A stretch of 27,386 bases of DNA, from positions 1 through 27,386 of IMG/VR virus record IMGVR_UViG_3300025083_003781. One strand, 5' to 3'. The notes beneath the pieces are model-generated. The model searched no databases. It was not told the origin of the DNA and saw only the letters and a list, made by a program, of their open reading frames with translations. Both the position numbers and the translations under genes were made by a program. This stretch comes from a virus. Position 1 is the first letter of the stretch, and every line of letters begins with the position of its first letter. Of this stretch, positions 6,205 through 10,488 are shown piece by piece.

Positions 6205-6272
6205 TGGAGGAGAACTGCGGAATCGAACCGCTCTTTCTTTGCAGTGATGTGCTACCGTTACACTAAGTTCTC
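6205..6272 (-). tRNA. Shortened tRNA-like element, partner of 6103-6197
   Basis: Acceptor, D arm and T arm are nearly identical to the preceding element, but only about 17 bases lie between D and T arms (TCACTGCAAAGAAAG), too few for a normal anticodon arm plus variable loop. A terminal TCCA is encoded. It is either a deletion derivative or an anticodon-less tRNA mimic. Confidence 0.5.
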
Positions 6273-6279
6273 ATAAAAA

Positions 6280-6367
6280 TGGAGGAGGGTAGAGGAATCG
6301 AACCCCCACAGTTTTACCCATGGCACGGATTTCAAATCCGCTTACGCACCATTGCGTGCTACCCTCC
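6280..6367 (-). tRNA. tRNA-Ser (anticodon TGA)
   Basis: Anticodon loop TTTGAAA in stem GCGGA/TCCGT, long variable arm (about CCATGGG), acceptor GGAGGGT/ACCCTCC, discriminator T and encoded CCA. Discriminator T is unusual, since bacterial Ser tRNAs normally have G73. Confidence 0.88.
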
Positions 6368-6372
6368 AAAAG

Positions 6373-6448
6373 TGGTAGGAGAAGCCGGGATCGAACCGAC
6401 GACCTCCTGAATGTAAATCAGATGCTCTACCAACTGAGCTATTCTCCT
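6373..6448 (-). tRNA. tRNA-Val (anticodon TAC)
   Basis: Anticodon loop TTTACAT in stem TCTGA/TCAGG, T loop TTCGATC, acceptor AGGAGAA/TTCTCCT, discriminator A, encoded CCA. Confidence 0.9.
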
Positions 6449-6454
6449 ATAGAA

Positions 6455-6530
6455 TGGTCCGCGGGGAAGGACTCGAACCTTCTTCACTTGATTCACAGTC
6501 AAGGACATTAACCGGTTATGTTACCCTCGG
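6455..6530 (-). tRNA. tRNA-His (anticodon GTG)
   Basis: Anticodon loop CTGTGAA in stem CTTGA/TCAAG, T arm GAAGG-TTCGAGT-CCTTC and encoded CCA. The acceptor CCGAGGG/CCCGCGG has one internal A:G mismatch. The base at -1 is T, so the G-1 needed by HisRS would have to be added or replaced after transcription. Confidence 0.85.
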
Positions 6531-6537
6531 ATTAAAT

Positions 6538-6616
6538 TGGTTGCGGAGGTAGGATTTGAACCTACGATGACCTGCTTATGAGACAGGTGACTTAAACCAG
6601 ACTTGTCCACTCCGCG
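6538..6616 (-). tRNA. tRNA-Met (CAT), probably initiator
   Basis: Anticodon loop CTCATAA with stem CCTGT/GCAGG, T arm GTAGG-TTCAAAT-CCTAC, encoded CCA. The acceptor begins C1 opposite A72, the mismatch that marks bacterial initiator tRNA. The three G:C pairs normally next to the anticodon of initiators are absent, so the assignment is not certain. Confidence 0.75.
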
Positions 6617-6625
6617 ATTAAAAAT

Positions 6626-6702
6626 TGGTATGAGGAGTAGGACTTGAACCTACGACCTACGAGATATGAGCTCGTTGCTCTAACCACCTGAGCTATCCTC
6701 AC
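6626..6702 (-). tRNA. tRNA-Met elongator (CAT), or Ile2
   Basis: Anticodon loop CTCATAT in stem ACGAG/CTCGT, T loop TTCAAGT, acceptor GTGAGGA/TCCTCAT with G1:U72, encoded CCA. A separate Ile(TAT) gene next to it makes a lysidine-modified Ile role less needed, so elongator Met is preferred. Confidence 0.8.
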
Positions 6703-6709
6703 ATAAAGT

Positions 6710-6786
6710 TGGTACGCCAGGAGGGGCTTGAACCCTCGACCCTGCCCTTATAAAGAACACGCTCTAACCAACTGAGCTACTGGCGT
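6710..6786 (-). tRNA. tRNA-Ile (anticodon TAT)
   Basis: Anticodon loop TTTATAA in stem TGTTC/GGGCA (two G:U pairs), T loop TTCAAGC, acceptor ACGCCAG/CTGGCGT, encoded CCA. It reads AUA directly, a codon common in A/T-rich phage genes and served in many bacteria by Ile2 with lysidine. Confidence 0.85.
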
Positions 6787-6797
6787 ATTATAAAAAT

Positions 6798-6872
6798 TGG
6801 TGCAGGTAGAGGTAATCGAAACCTCGTCTCAGCGTTGGCAACGCCATGTAATAGCCACTATACTATACCTGC
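6798..6872 (-). tRNA. tRNA-Gly (anticodon GCC)
   Basis: Anticodon loop TTGCCAA in stem TGGCG/CGCTG, T arm GAGGT-TTCGATT-ACCTC, acceptor GCAGGTA/TACCTGC. The minus strand ends in ACCA, so CCA is encoded. Confidence 0.87.
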
Positions 6873-6879
6873 AATAAAG

Positions 6880-6965
6880 TACGGAAGGTGGGACTCGAAC
6901 CCACAAGGACGTTGCCATCCATCGGAACTTAAACCCGACGTGTTTACCAGTTTCACCACTACCGC
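6880..6965 (-). tRNA. tRNA-Leu (anticodon TAA)
   Basis: Anticodon loop TTTAAGT in stem TCGGG/TCCGA, a long variable arm, T arm GTGGG-TTCGAGT-CCCAC. The acceptor GCGGTAG/CTTCCGT has one T:T mismatch, and CCA is not encoded (the end reads ACTTT). Confidence 0.85.
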
Positions 6966-6981
6966 TTTGAATATTAAAAAA

Positions 6982-7056
6982 TGGAGTAAGTGATGGGACT
7001 TGAACCCACAACCTTTTGATTGGAAATCAAAAGCTCTACCATTGAGCTACACTTAC
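6982..7056 (-). tRNA. tRNA-Gly (anticodon TCC)
   Basis: Anticodon loop TTTCCAA in stem TTTGA/TCAAA, T arm with TTCAAGT, acceptor GTAAGTG/CACTTAC, discriminator T as in bacterial Gly tRNAs, encoded CCA. Confidence 0.9.
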
Positions 7057-7065
7057 TTAAAAAAA

Positions 7066-7139
<74 letters not shown>

Positions 7140-7148
7140 TTAAAAAGT

Positions 7149-7224
7149 TGGTGGAGGTAACCGGATTCGAACCGATGACATCCTGCTTGCAAAGCAGGCG
7201 CTCTACCAACTGAGCTATACCCCC
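7149..7224 (-). tRNA. tRNA-Ala (anticodon TGC)
   Basis: Anticodon loop TTTGCAA in stem CCTGC/GCAGG, T loop TTCGAAT, acceptor GGGGGTA/TACCTCC that contains the G3:U70 pair recognised by alanyl-tRNA synthetase, discriminator A and encoded CCA. Confidence 0.92.
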
Positions 7225-7230
7225 GAAAAA

Positions 7231-7307
7231 TGGTAGGACTGAAAGGATTTGAACCTTCGACCTTTCGCTTATCAGGCGAATGCTCTAACCAACTGAGCTA
7301 CAGTCCT
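7231..7307 (-). tRNA. tRNA-Ile (anticodon GAT)
   Basis: Anticodon loop CTGATAA in stem TTCGC/GCGAA, T loop TTCAAAT, acceptor AGGACTG/CAGTCCT, discriminator A, encoded CCA. Confidence 0.92.
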
Positions 7308-7311
7308 ATGA

Positions 7312-7420
7312 AAACTATACACAGTGAGGATCTGCACCTCACAACTTACTCCGCTTCGACACCTTTCGGCTGCGTTTCTTTGCCAATAAGCATACCTATT
7401 TTGCTATATGTGTATAGTTT
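7312..7420 (-). ncRNA. tRNA-like RNA with an 11-bp acceptor-like stem
   Basis: AAACTATACAC (7312-7322) pairs perfectly with GTGTATAGTTT (7410-7420). Directly inside the 3' side is a T-arm-like hairpin GTGAGG-CCTCAC (7324-7342) with seven-base loop TGCAGAT. The middle holds a CC-GAAA-GG tetraloop hairpin and a CATA/TATG stem. No anticodon stem is readable and CCA is not encoded. It occupies a regular slot in the tRNA array. Confidence 0.5.
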
Positions 7421-7426
7421 AAAAAT

Positions 7427-7501
7427 TGGCGGGAATGACGAATTACGATATCGCGACCTCCGGCGTGACAGGCCGGCGCTCTTCCTCTGAGCTACATCCC
7501 C
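7427..7501 (-). tRNA. tRNA-Asp (anticodon GTC) with unusual T arm
   Basis: Anticodon loop CTGTCAC in stem CCGGC/GCCGG, acceptor GGGGATG/CATTCCC, discriminator G as in Asp tRNAs, encoded CCA. The T arm reads GCGAT-ATCGTAA-TTCGT: the closing pair is T:T and the loop lacks TTC. Confidence 0.85.
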
Positions 7502-7508
7502 ATAAAAA

Positions 7509-7610
7509 TGGTCGGCTGCGCATTTAAGCTATGGACGGCCGATGCGCCCTCTGTGTGGTAGAACTCTTACGACAAAAGTCTTTTTATAATAGGATGTTAC
7601 CTATCACCAC
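7509..7610 (-). ncRNA. Candidate tRNA-like structure with pseudoknot next to 3' ACCA
   Basis: The minus strand ends in ACCA (7509-7512). Just before it GCCG (complement at 7513-7516) can pair with CGGC (7538-7541), and ATGCGC (7518-7523) pairs with GCGCAT (7542-7547), forming an H-type pseudoknot like the acceptor ends of plant-virus tRNA-like structures. Further upstream are an ATAGG/CCTAT hairpin (7589-7604), a GAC/GTC hairpin and a closing GTGGT/ACCAC stem (7555-7559 with 7606-7610). No ordinary tRNA fits here. Confidence 0.4.
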
Positions 7611-7634
7611 CAGAAACGAATGATTAAATCACAA

Positions 7635-7708
7635 TGCTTCAAGCAGGATTCGAACCTGCGTTTCCGTCTGATAGCGACGGCGCCCTAGTCCACCTAGACG
7701 ATTGAAGC
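7635..7708 (-). tRNA. tRNA of uncertain identity (loop GCTATCA)
   Basis: A good cloverleaf: acceptor GCTTCAA/TTGAAGC, anticodon stem CCGTC/GACGG, T arm GCAGG-TTCGAAT-CCTGC. The seven-base loop GCTATCA places C at position 33 instead of the near-invariant T, with nominal anticodon TAT (Ile). A one-base shift would give ATC (Asp). CCA is not encoded. Confidence 0.65.
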
Positions 7709-7710
7709 GC

Positions 7711-7799
7711 ACTAATAATAAGTGTAGGAAATCATATTATTAGTGTGTGATTAATGCTATATTTTAAAGTAGTCCTACACTAACTTTAGGTCATAACAA
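7711..7799. other. Spacer with inverted repeats inside the tRNA array
   Basis: ACTAATAAT (7711-7719) pairs with ATTATTAGT (7735-7743), and GTGTAGGA with TCCTACAC around 7722-7779. The two pairings interlock. No tRNA or frame is seen. Confidence 0.4.
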
Positions 7800-7803
7800 A
7801 AAT

Positions 7804-7878
7804 TGGCATTCCAGACGGGATTCGAACCCGTGATACCGCCGTGAAAGGGCAGCGTGATAACCACTTCACTACTGGAAC
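7804..7878 (-). tRNA. tRNA-Glu (anticodon TTC)
   Basis: Anticodon loop CTTTCAC in stem CTGCC/GGCGG, T arm ACGGG-TTCGAAT-CCCGT, acceptor GTTCCAG/CTGGAAT with G1:U72, discriminator G, encoded CCA. Confidence 0.9.
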
Positions 7879-7887
7879 ATAAAAATT

Positions 7888-7983
7888 AAATTCAACATGA
7901 CATACGAATCGAACGTATTTTCTTAAGCAGATACTTATTATAGAACCACTGCCGCTAGCTATCACGGTAGTCATGTTGAATTT
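7888..7983 (-). ncRNA. tRNA-like RNA with a 14-bp acceptor-like stem
   Basis: AAATTCAACATGAC (7888-7901) pairs perfectly with GTCATGTTGAATTT (7970-7983). Immediately inside is a canonical T arm, ATACG-TTCGATT-CGTAT (7902-7918), and a D-like arm CCG/CGG. The anticodon region (around CTATAAT) has only a GCAG/CTGC closing stem and no seven-base loop. CCA is not encoded. It has tRNA ends without a decoding arm. Confidence 0.55.
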
Positions 7984-7989
7984 TAAAAA

Positions 7990-8079
7990 TGGAGGAAGAT
8001 TAGGTAATCGAAACCTAATAGCTATAAAGCCATCCCATTGTTTAGCAAACAAGTCCAGAACCTATCTGGTCAATCTTCC
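7990..8079 (-). tRNA. tRNA-Ser (anticodon GCT)
   Basis: Anticodon loop TTGCTAA in stem CTTGT/ACAAT, long variable arm, T loop TTCGATT, acceptor GGAAGAT/ATCTTCC, discriminator T and encoded CCA. Confidence 0.88.
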
Positions 8080-8087
8080 GTTAAAAA

Positions 8088-8164
8088 TGGTACACCAGGA
8101 GGGATTTGAACCCCCGACCCAAGCATTAGAAGTGCTTTGCTCTATCCAGCTGAGCTACTGGTGC
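8088..8164 (-). tRNA. tRNA-Arg (anticodon TCT)
   Basis: Anticodon loop CTTCTAA in stem AAGCA/TGCTT, T loop TTCAAAT, acceptor GCACCAG/CTGGTGT, discriminator A, encoded CCA. It reads AGA/AGG, favoured in A/T-rich phages and rare in many hosts. Confidence 0.9.
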
Positions 8165-8168
8165 ATTA

Positions 8169-8244
8169 TGGAGCTGAATGTCAGATTCGAACTGACGACA
8201 TCCTCTTTACAAGAGAGGCGCTCTACCAACTGAGCTAATCCAGC
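8169..8244 (-). tRNA. tRNA-Thr (anticodon TGT)
   Basis: Anticodon loop CTTGTAA in stem CCTCT/AGAGG, T arm GTCAG-TTCGAAT-CTGAC, acceptor GCTGGAT/ATTCAGC, discriminator T, encoded CCA. Confidence 0.9.
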
Positions 8245-8252
8245 TTTGAAAT

Positions 8253-8327
8253 TGGCTCCAGAGGAAGGATTCGAACCTTCACTTTTACGATTAACAGTCG
8301 TATGCACTACCGTTATGCTACTCTGGA
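8253..8327 (-). tRNA. tRNA-Asn (anticodon GTT)
   Basis: Anticodon loop CTGTTAA in stem TACGA/TCGTA, T arm GAAGG-TTCGAAT-CCTTC, acceptor TCCAGAG/CTCTGGA, discriminator G, encoded CCA. It is the first tRNA of the array in the direction of transcription. Confidence 0.92.
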
Positions 8328-8830
8328 ATAAAAAATCTGAGGTGTCTATTAACTTATCAACCTTATCAACGCACCCCTCGCTGTCCTTACTAACTGCGTA
8401 TGGTCCACAATTAGAGTTAGATAAGAAACAAACGATTTGCTTAACCTTGGCAGCCTACTTAAGCAATTTCATCTGCCCGCTTCTAGGATTCGTTTGTTTA
8501 GAGTTTAACCATTTAGTTTCGCGAATAAGGCCAGTTGATCGGATCGGTTAGACCCAAGGCTGTGAAACCTTAAACGTTACTTATGCTTGACGCCACGTAA
8601 AGGCAGGTTAAATTGTCAAGCTATTGTAAGAAACGTGTGGTGTCCTGGTCACGCGAATCATTAATGCTGCCTCTCACAGCGCCACACAGCACACTATTTA
8701 CAGACCGCGCTATGTTTATTTCTTACAACAATTTTTAAACTCTCACCTCTAGCAGCTTGGCTGCTACCCACGGATTCACGGTGGATGTTCGATTACTTTA
8801 CGGGTGTAACCTTTGCGAAAACCCCTATTC
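8328..8830 (-). ncRNA. Gene-free region with several long-range stems and a pseudoknot
   Basis: No credible frame is present, but the region is dense in pairings. AACAAACGA (8427-8435) pairs with TCGTTTGTT (8490-8498). Inside it TTGCTTAA/TTAAGCAA (8437-8466) has a loop containing GGCAG, which pairs with CTGCC (8473-8477), an H-type pseudoknot. GCTTGAC/GTCAAGC (8585-8621), TTGTAAGAAA/TTTCTTACAA (8624-8728) enclosing GTGTGG/CCACAC, and TAGCAGC-TTG-GCTGCTA (8750-8766) follow. It likely encodes one or more structured RNAs between the leader terminator and the tRNA array. Identity is unknown; it does not match RNase P RNA motifs that I looked for. Confidence 0.5.
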
Positions 8831-8839
8831 TTTAAACTT

Positions 8840-8864
8840 AAAAACCTTGGCTGTTGGGCCAAGG
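8840..8864 (-). terminator. Intrinsic terminator in the tRNA-array leader
   Basis: On the minus strand CCTTGGC-CCAACA-GCCAAGG (8845-8864) is followed at once by TTTTTA, a standard intrinsic terminator. It lies about 230 and 330 bases downstream of the two repeated promoters and before the tRNAs, so it would limit read-through into the array. Confidence 0.7.
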
Positions 8865-8915
8865 TCAATTTTAACTAATTTACTATTCTATTTGAACTTA
8901 GCTAAAATCGACCTT
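8861..8915 (-). promoter_or_regulatory. 18-bp hairpin overlapping the terminator (attenuator-like)
   Basis: The 18 bases at 8898-8915 pair with those at 8861-8878 over their full length, with two G:U wobbles. The last four bases of this hairpin on the RNA are the first four of the terminator stem, so the two structures compete. It forms first during transcription. A ligand or protein that controls it is unknown. Confidence 0.5.
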
Positions 8916-9082
8916 GTATCCATTCATTCATTGGGTGGAAGTATGACCCACAAACACTTAACGTGCTTCTGCGGATATATTTACTTTCAATGTTGACCTG
9001 TGTCGTGTTCATTCTATTCTATTTATACATATTTTTCTTCTTCTTAAAGTTTAATTTGCTTTTTCTTACCTTGTTAAATAAT

Positions 9083-9111
9083 ATTATACACTATAATCTA
9101 TGGTTTGTACA
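9083..9111 (-). promoter_or_regulatory. Promoter in repeat copy 1 for the RNA/tRNA region
   Basis: Minus strand TGTACA (9106-9111), 17-base spacer, TATAAT (9083-9088). The same -35/-10 pair and spacing appears before RNase H and the glycosylase-like gene. Start near 9076. Confidence 0.75.
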
Positions 9112-9177
9112 TAATATAATTCAGTTTTTTTCTTCTTCTTAAAGTTTAATTTGCTTTTTCTTACCTTGTTAAATAAT

Positions 9178-9206
9178 ATTATACACTATAATCTATGGTT
9201 TGTACA
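9178..9206 (-). promoter_or_regulatory. Promoter in repeat copy 2 for the RNA/tRNA region
   Basis: An exact duplicate of the promoter at 9083-9111, shifted by 95 bases: TGTACA (9201-9206), 17-base spacer, TATAAT (9178-9183). Start near 9171, downstream of the tmRNA-like RNA. Confidence 0.75.
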
Positions 9207-9240
9207 TAATATAATTCAGTTTTTTTCTTCTTCTTAAAGT

Positions 9241-9321
9241 TGGTGGAGCATAGGGGAATTGAACCCCTGTCCGCGATCACTGGGTTATACCCTATCACTC
9301 ACGTCGAAACCTGTATGCCCC
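9241..9321 (-). ncRNA. tmRNA tRNA-like domain lacking the internal mRNA domain
   Basis: The 5' end GGGGCAT pairs with ATGCTCC before A-CCA, including G3:U70, the alanine identity pair. After the acceptor comes ACAGGTTTCGACG, matching the UUCGACG signature near the 5' end of bacterial tmRNA. The 3' part GGAC-AGGGG-TTCAATT-CCCCT matches the tmRNA T arm. It has no D arm or anticodon arm. A normal tmRNA has some 200-350 bases between these halves (pseudoknots and tag frame), but here there are about 25, capped by GGGT-ATA-ACCC. The tag frame is missing or lies elsewhere. The tmRNA relation is strong, the function open. Confidence 0.8.
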
Positions 9322-9332
9322 GCAATCACCTT

Positions 9333-9472
9333 CATACTCTCTCAGATGCACACGGGAATTTTTATACCCGTCCAATGGAGTCACCCATAGTTAACACAAT
9401 CAGTTTCCGTGACTAAATCGGAAGTTCACTTGTGCGGCAAGTTTTCTGACTTAATGCACCTGAGAAAGTATG
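9333..9472 (-). ncRNA. Pseudoknotted RNA domain directly upstream of the tmRNA-like domain
   Basis: The 18 bases at 9455-9472 pair with 9333-9350 over their length (two G:U wobbles), closing a domain. Inside are hairpins ACTTG/CAAGT (9428-9442) and ACGGG/CCCGT (9352-9371), and a pseudoknot: ATGG/CCAT (9375-9388) with six-base loop pairing to GTGACT (9409-9414). It ends 11 bases before the tRNA-like domain. It could be the displaced mRNA/pseudoknot domain of tmRNA. I find no tag ending in Ala-Ala; one short frame ends ENLPHK before a stop. Confidence 0.55.
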
Positions 9473-9489
9473 TAGGTTTTAAATGGTTA

Positions 9490-9708
9490 TTAGTTGGTTT
9501 TTTTGTTCGCGAGGTCATACTGCCTCAATGAGAGGTGCGCGAGAAATTCACTCGCATCTTTGATCTCAGCGGCAGATAGAATCGTAGTTCCGATCTTTGC
9601 CTCGGTCTTGCGTCTCCACTCGTAAAGCATTGATCGTTTATCTTGTATACTCAGTTCGTCATCGTTGAGCATCTTGTCGCTGTATTCGTATAGTCTTTGC
9701 AGGTTCAT
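9490..9708 (-). CDS. Small helical protein, 72 aa, unknown
   Basis: The protein begins MNLQRLYEYSDKMLNDDELS and is helical and charged throughout, ending LANKKTN. No family is recognised. It is the last coding gene before the tmRNA-like locus and is preceded by the leader ACCAAGGAAAGATT, which contains an AAGGA ribosome site at a suitable distance. The array of three tiny genes (56, 49 and 72 aa) shares the promoter at 10188-10216, so they are likely early genes. Confidence 0.6.
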   Translation of the reverse strand: MNLQRLYEYSDKMLNDDELSIQDKRSMLYEWRRKTEAKIGTTILSAAEIKDASEFLAHLSLRQYDLANKKTN

Positions 9709-9756
9709 AATCTTTCCTTGGTAGTTGTTAGTTTTAAGTTTCTGAAATCTGGTTGC

Positions 9757-9906
9757 TTAGTAATTGCGGAAAAATCTGACCATAGCAACTTTCGCGCGTA
9801 ATCGGGAATTTGGGAATGCTCTGCGATTCTTCCATAGCTTTGTAAGCTGATCTTCATGCTTCTTCACCTTGCTTGCGCGGAATTCTGATTTTGTCTTTGT
9901 TTTCAT
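9757..9906 (-). CDS. Small very basic protein, 49 aa
   Basis: The frame encodes MKTKTKSEFRASKVKKHEDQ and ends AKVAMVRFFRNY. The high Lys/Arg content suggests nucleic-acid or ribosome contact, but no family is recognised. It lies between two other tiny genes in the same direction with a short A/T-rich leader. Coding status rests on its position in the operon and its start-stop continuity. Confidence 0.5.
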   Translation of the reverse strand: MKTKTKSEFRASKVKKHEDQLTKLWKNRRAFPNSRLRAKVAMVRFFRNY

Positions 9907-9984
9907 AATGTAGTTTTTGTTTTGCCCTGCACTCACAGGGCTTGGAAGTAGTTGGTTGGTTGATCCCTCCCGTTCGAATTATTG

Positions 9985-10155
9985 CTACTTGATATCGTCA
10001 ATCATGTTCAGCACAGTCTTAAACACCTCTGGGGCATTATTCTTAAGTCGCTCTAGAACATTCATGGCGATATCTATCTCGCCAATACGAACATCCTCAT
10101 CTTGAGGACTTCGTTTAATTTGATGCATTCGTTCGTGTAGTAGTTTTTCTTTCAT
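9985..10155 (-). CDS. Small protein, 56 aa, first gene after repeat block B
   Basis: The frame encodes MKEKLLHERMHQIKRSPQDE followed by a helical acidic part (IGEIDIAMNVLERLKNNAPE). No family is recognised. Its leader, with AAGGAAACC and the ATATTATG before the start, is almost identical to that of the 151-aa gene at 2856-3311, and it has the same promoter arrangement. This supports it being a real, early-expressed gene. Confidence 0.6.
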   Translation of the reverse strand: MKEKLLHERMHQIKRSPQDEDVRIGEIDIAMNVLERLKNNAPEVFKTVLNMIDDIK

Positions 10156-10178
10156 AATATAGTTGGTTTCCTTACCTT

Positions 10179-10487
10179 TCTAAATATATTATATAATAAA
10201 AACCACAGTTTGTAAACAACAAAATGCACAAAAAATACACTTTTTTCATAAGTGGTTGGTTTACAATAGGTTATGATTGCACTTTTTTTCATCTTTTTTT
10301 GCCTTTTTTCATAAGTGGTTGGTTCTAAGGTACTTATGTAACCTTTTGGTTTTCAATCACTTATGCGTTTTTTGAAAAAGCCGAATTTTGAAATGCATTT
10401 TCCGTGTGTAACTAATTGGTTTTAAGGGACTTATGAAATTTGAATATGTGTAAGTGGTTGGTTCTAAGGGACTTATGACCTAACACC
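10179..10487. repeat. Duplicated intergenic block, copy B
   Basis: A direct copy of the block at 3335-3641, with units at 10247-10275, 10310-10338, 10336-10365 (diverged), 10409-10435 and 10451-10477. The first unit is in the opposite orientation to its counterpart at 3403-3431, although the flanking bases are the same. It supplies the promoter of the 56-aa gene and contains no frame. Confidence 0.8.
10188..10216 (-). promoter_or_regulatory. Sigma70-type promoter for the 56/49/72-aa genes
   Basis: Minus strand TTTACA (10211-10216), 17-base spacer, TATAAT (10188-10193), matching the copy at 3344-3372. Confidence 0.75.
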
Positions 10488-10488
10488 A

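Larger units (their letters stand above)
9032..9240. repeat. Tandem 95-bp direct repeat, two full copies plus a partial third
   Basis: The unit is repeated at 9032-9126 and 9127-9221 with no visible differences, and its first 19 bases recur at 9222-9240 directly against the 3' end of the tmRNA-like RNA. Each full copy contains one promoter. Such a perfect repeat suggests recent duplication and predicts copy-number variation. Confidence 0.9.

Noticed and set aside
8328-8830. RNase P RNA or group I intron
   Set aside because: I looked for the conserved GAGGAAAGTCC-like core, the ACAGAA block and the P7/S motif of group I introns and found none. A covariance search would be decisive.
8757-8996. 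A 79-codon plus-strand frame in the structured region
   Set aside because: It runs against all transcription here and overlaps the leader terminator and long hairpin. Composition is not protein-like.
9241-9321. An ordinary tRNA-Ala
   Set aside because: It has the G3:U70 acceptor but no D arm or anticodon arm, and the UUCGACG signature is specific to tmRNA.
9241-9480. Circularly permuted tmRNA of the alphaproteobacterial type
   Set aside because: In that form the CCA half precedes the GGGGC half. Here the GGGGC half comes first and both form a contiguous tRNA-like domain, so the order does not fit.
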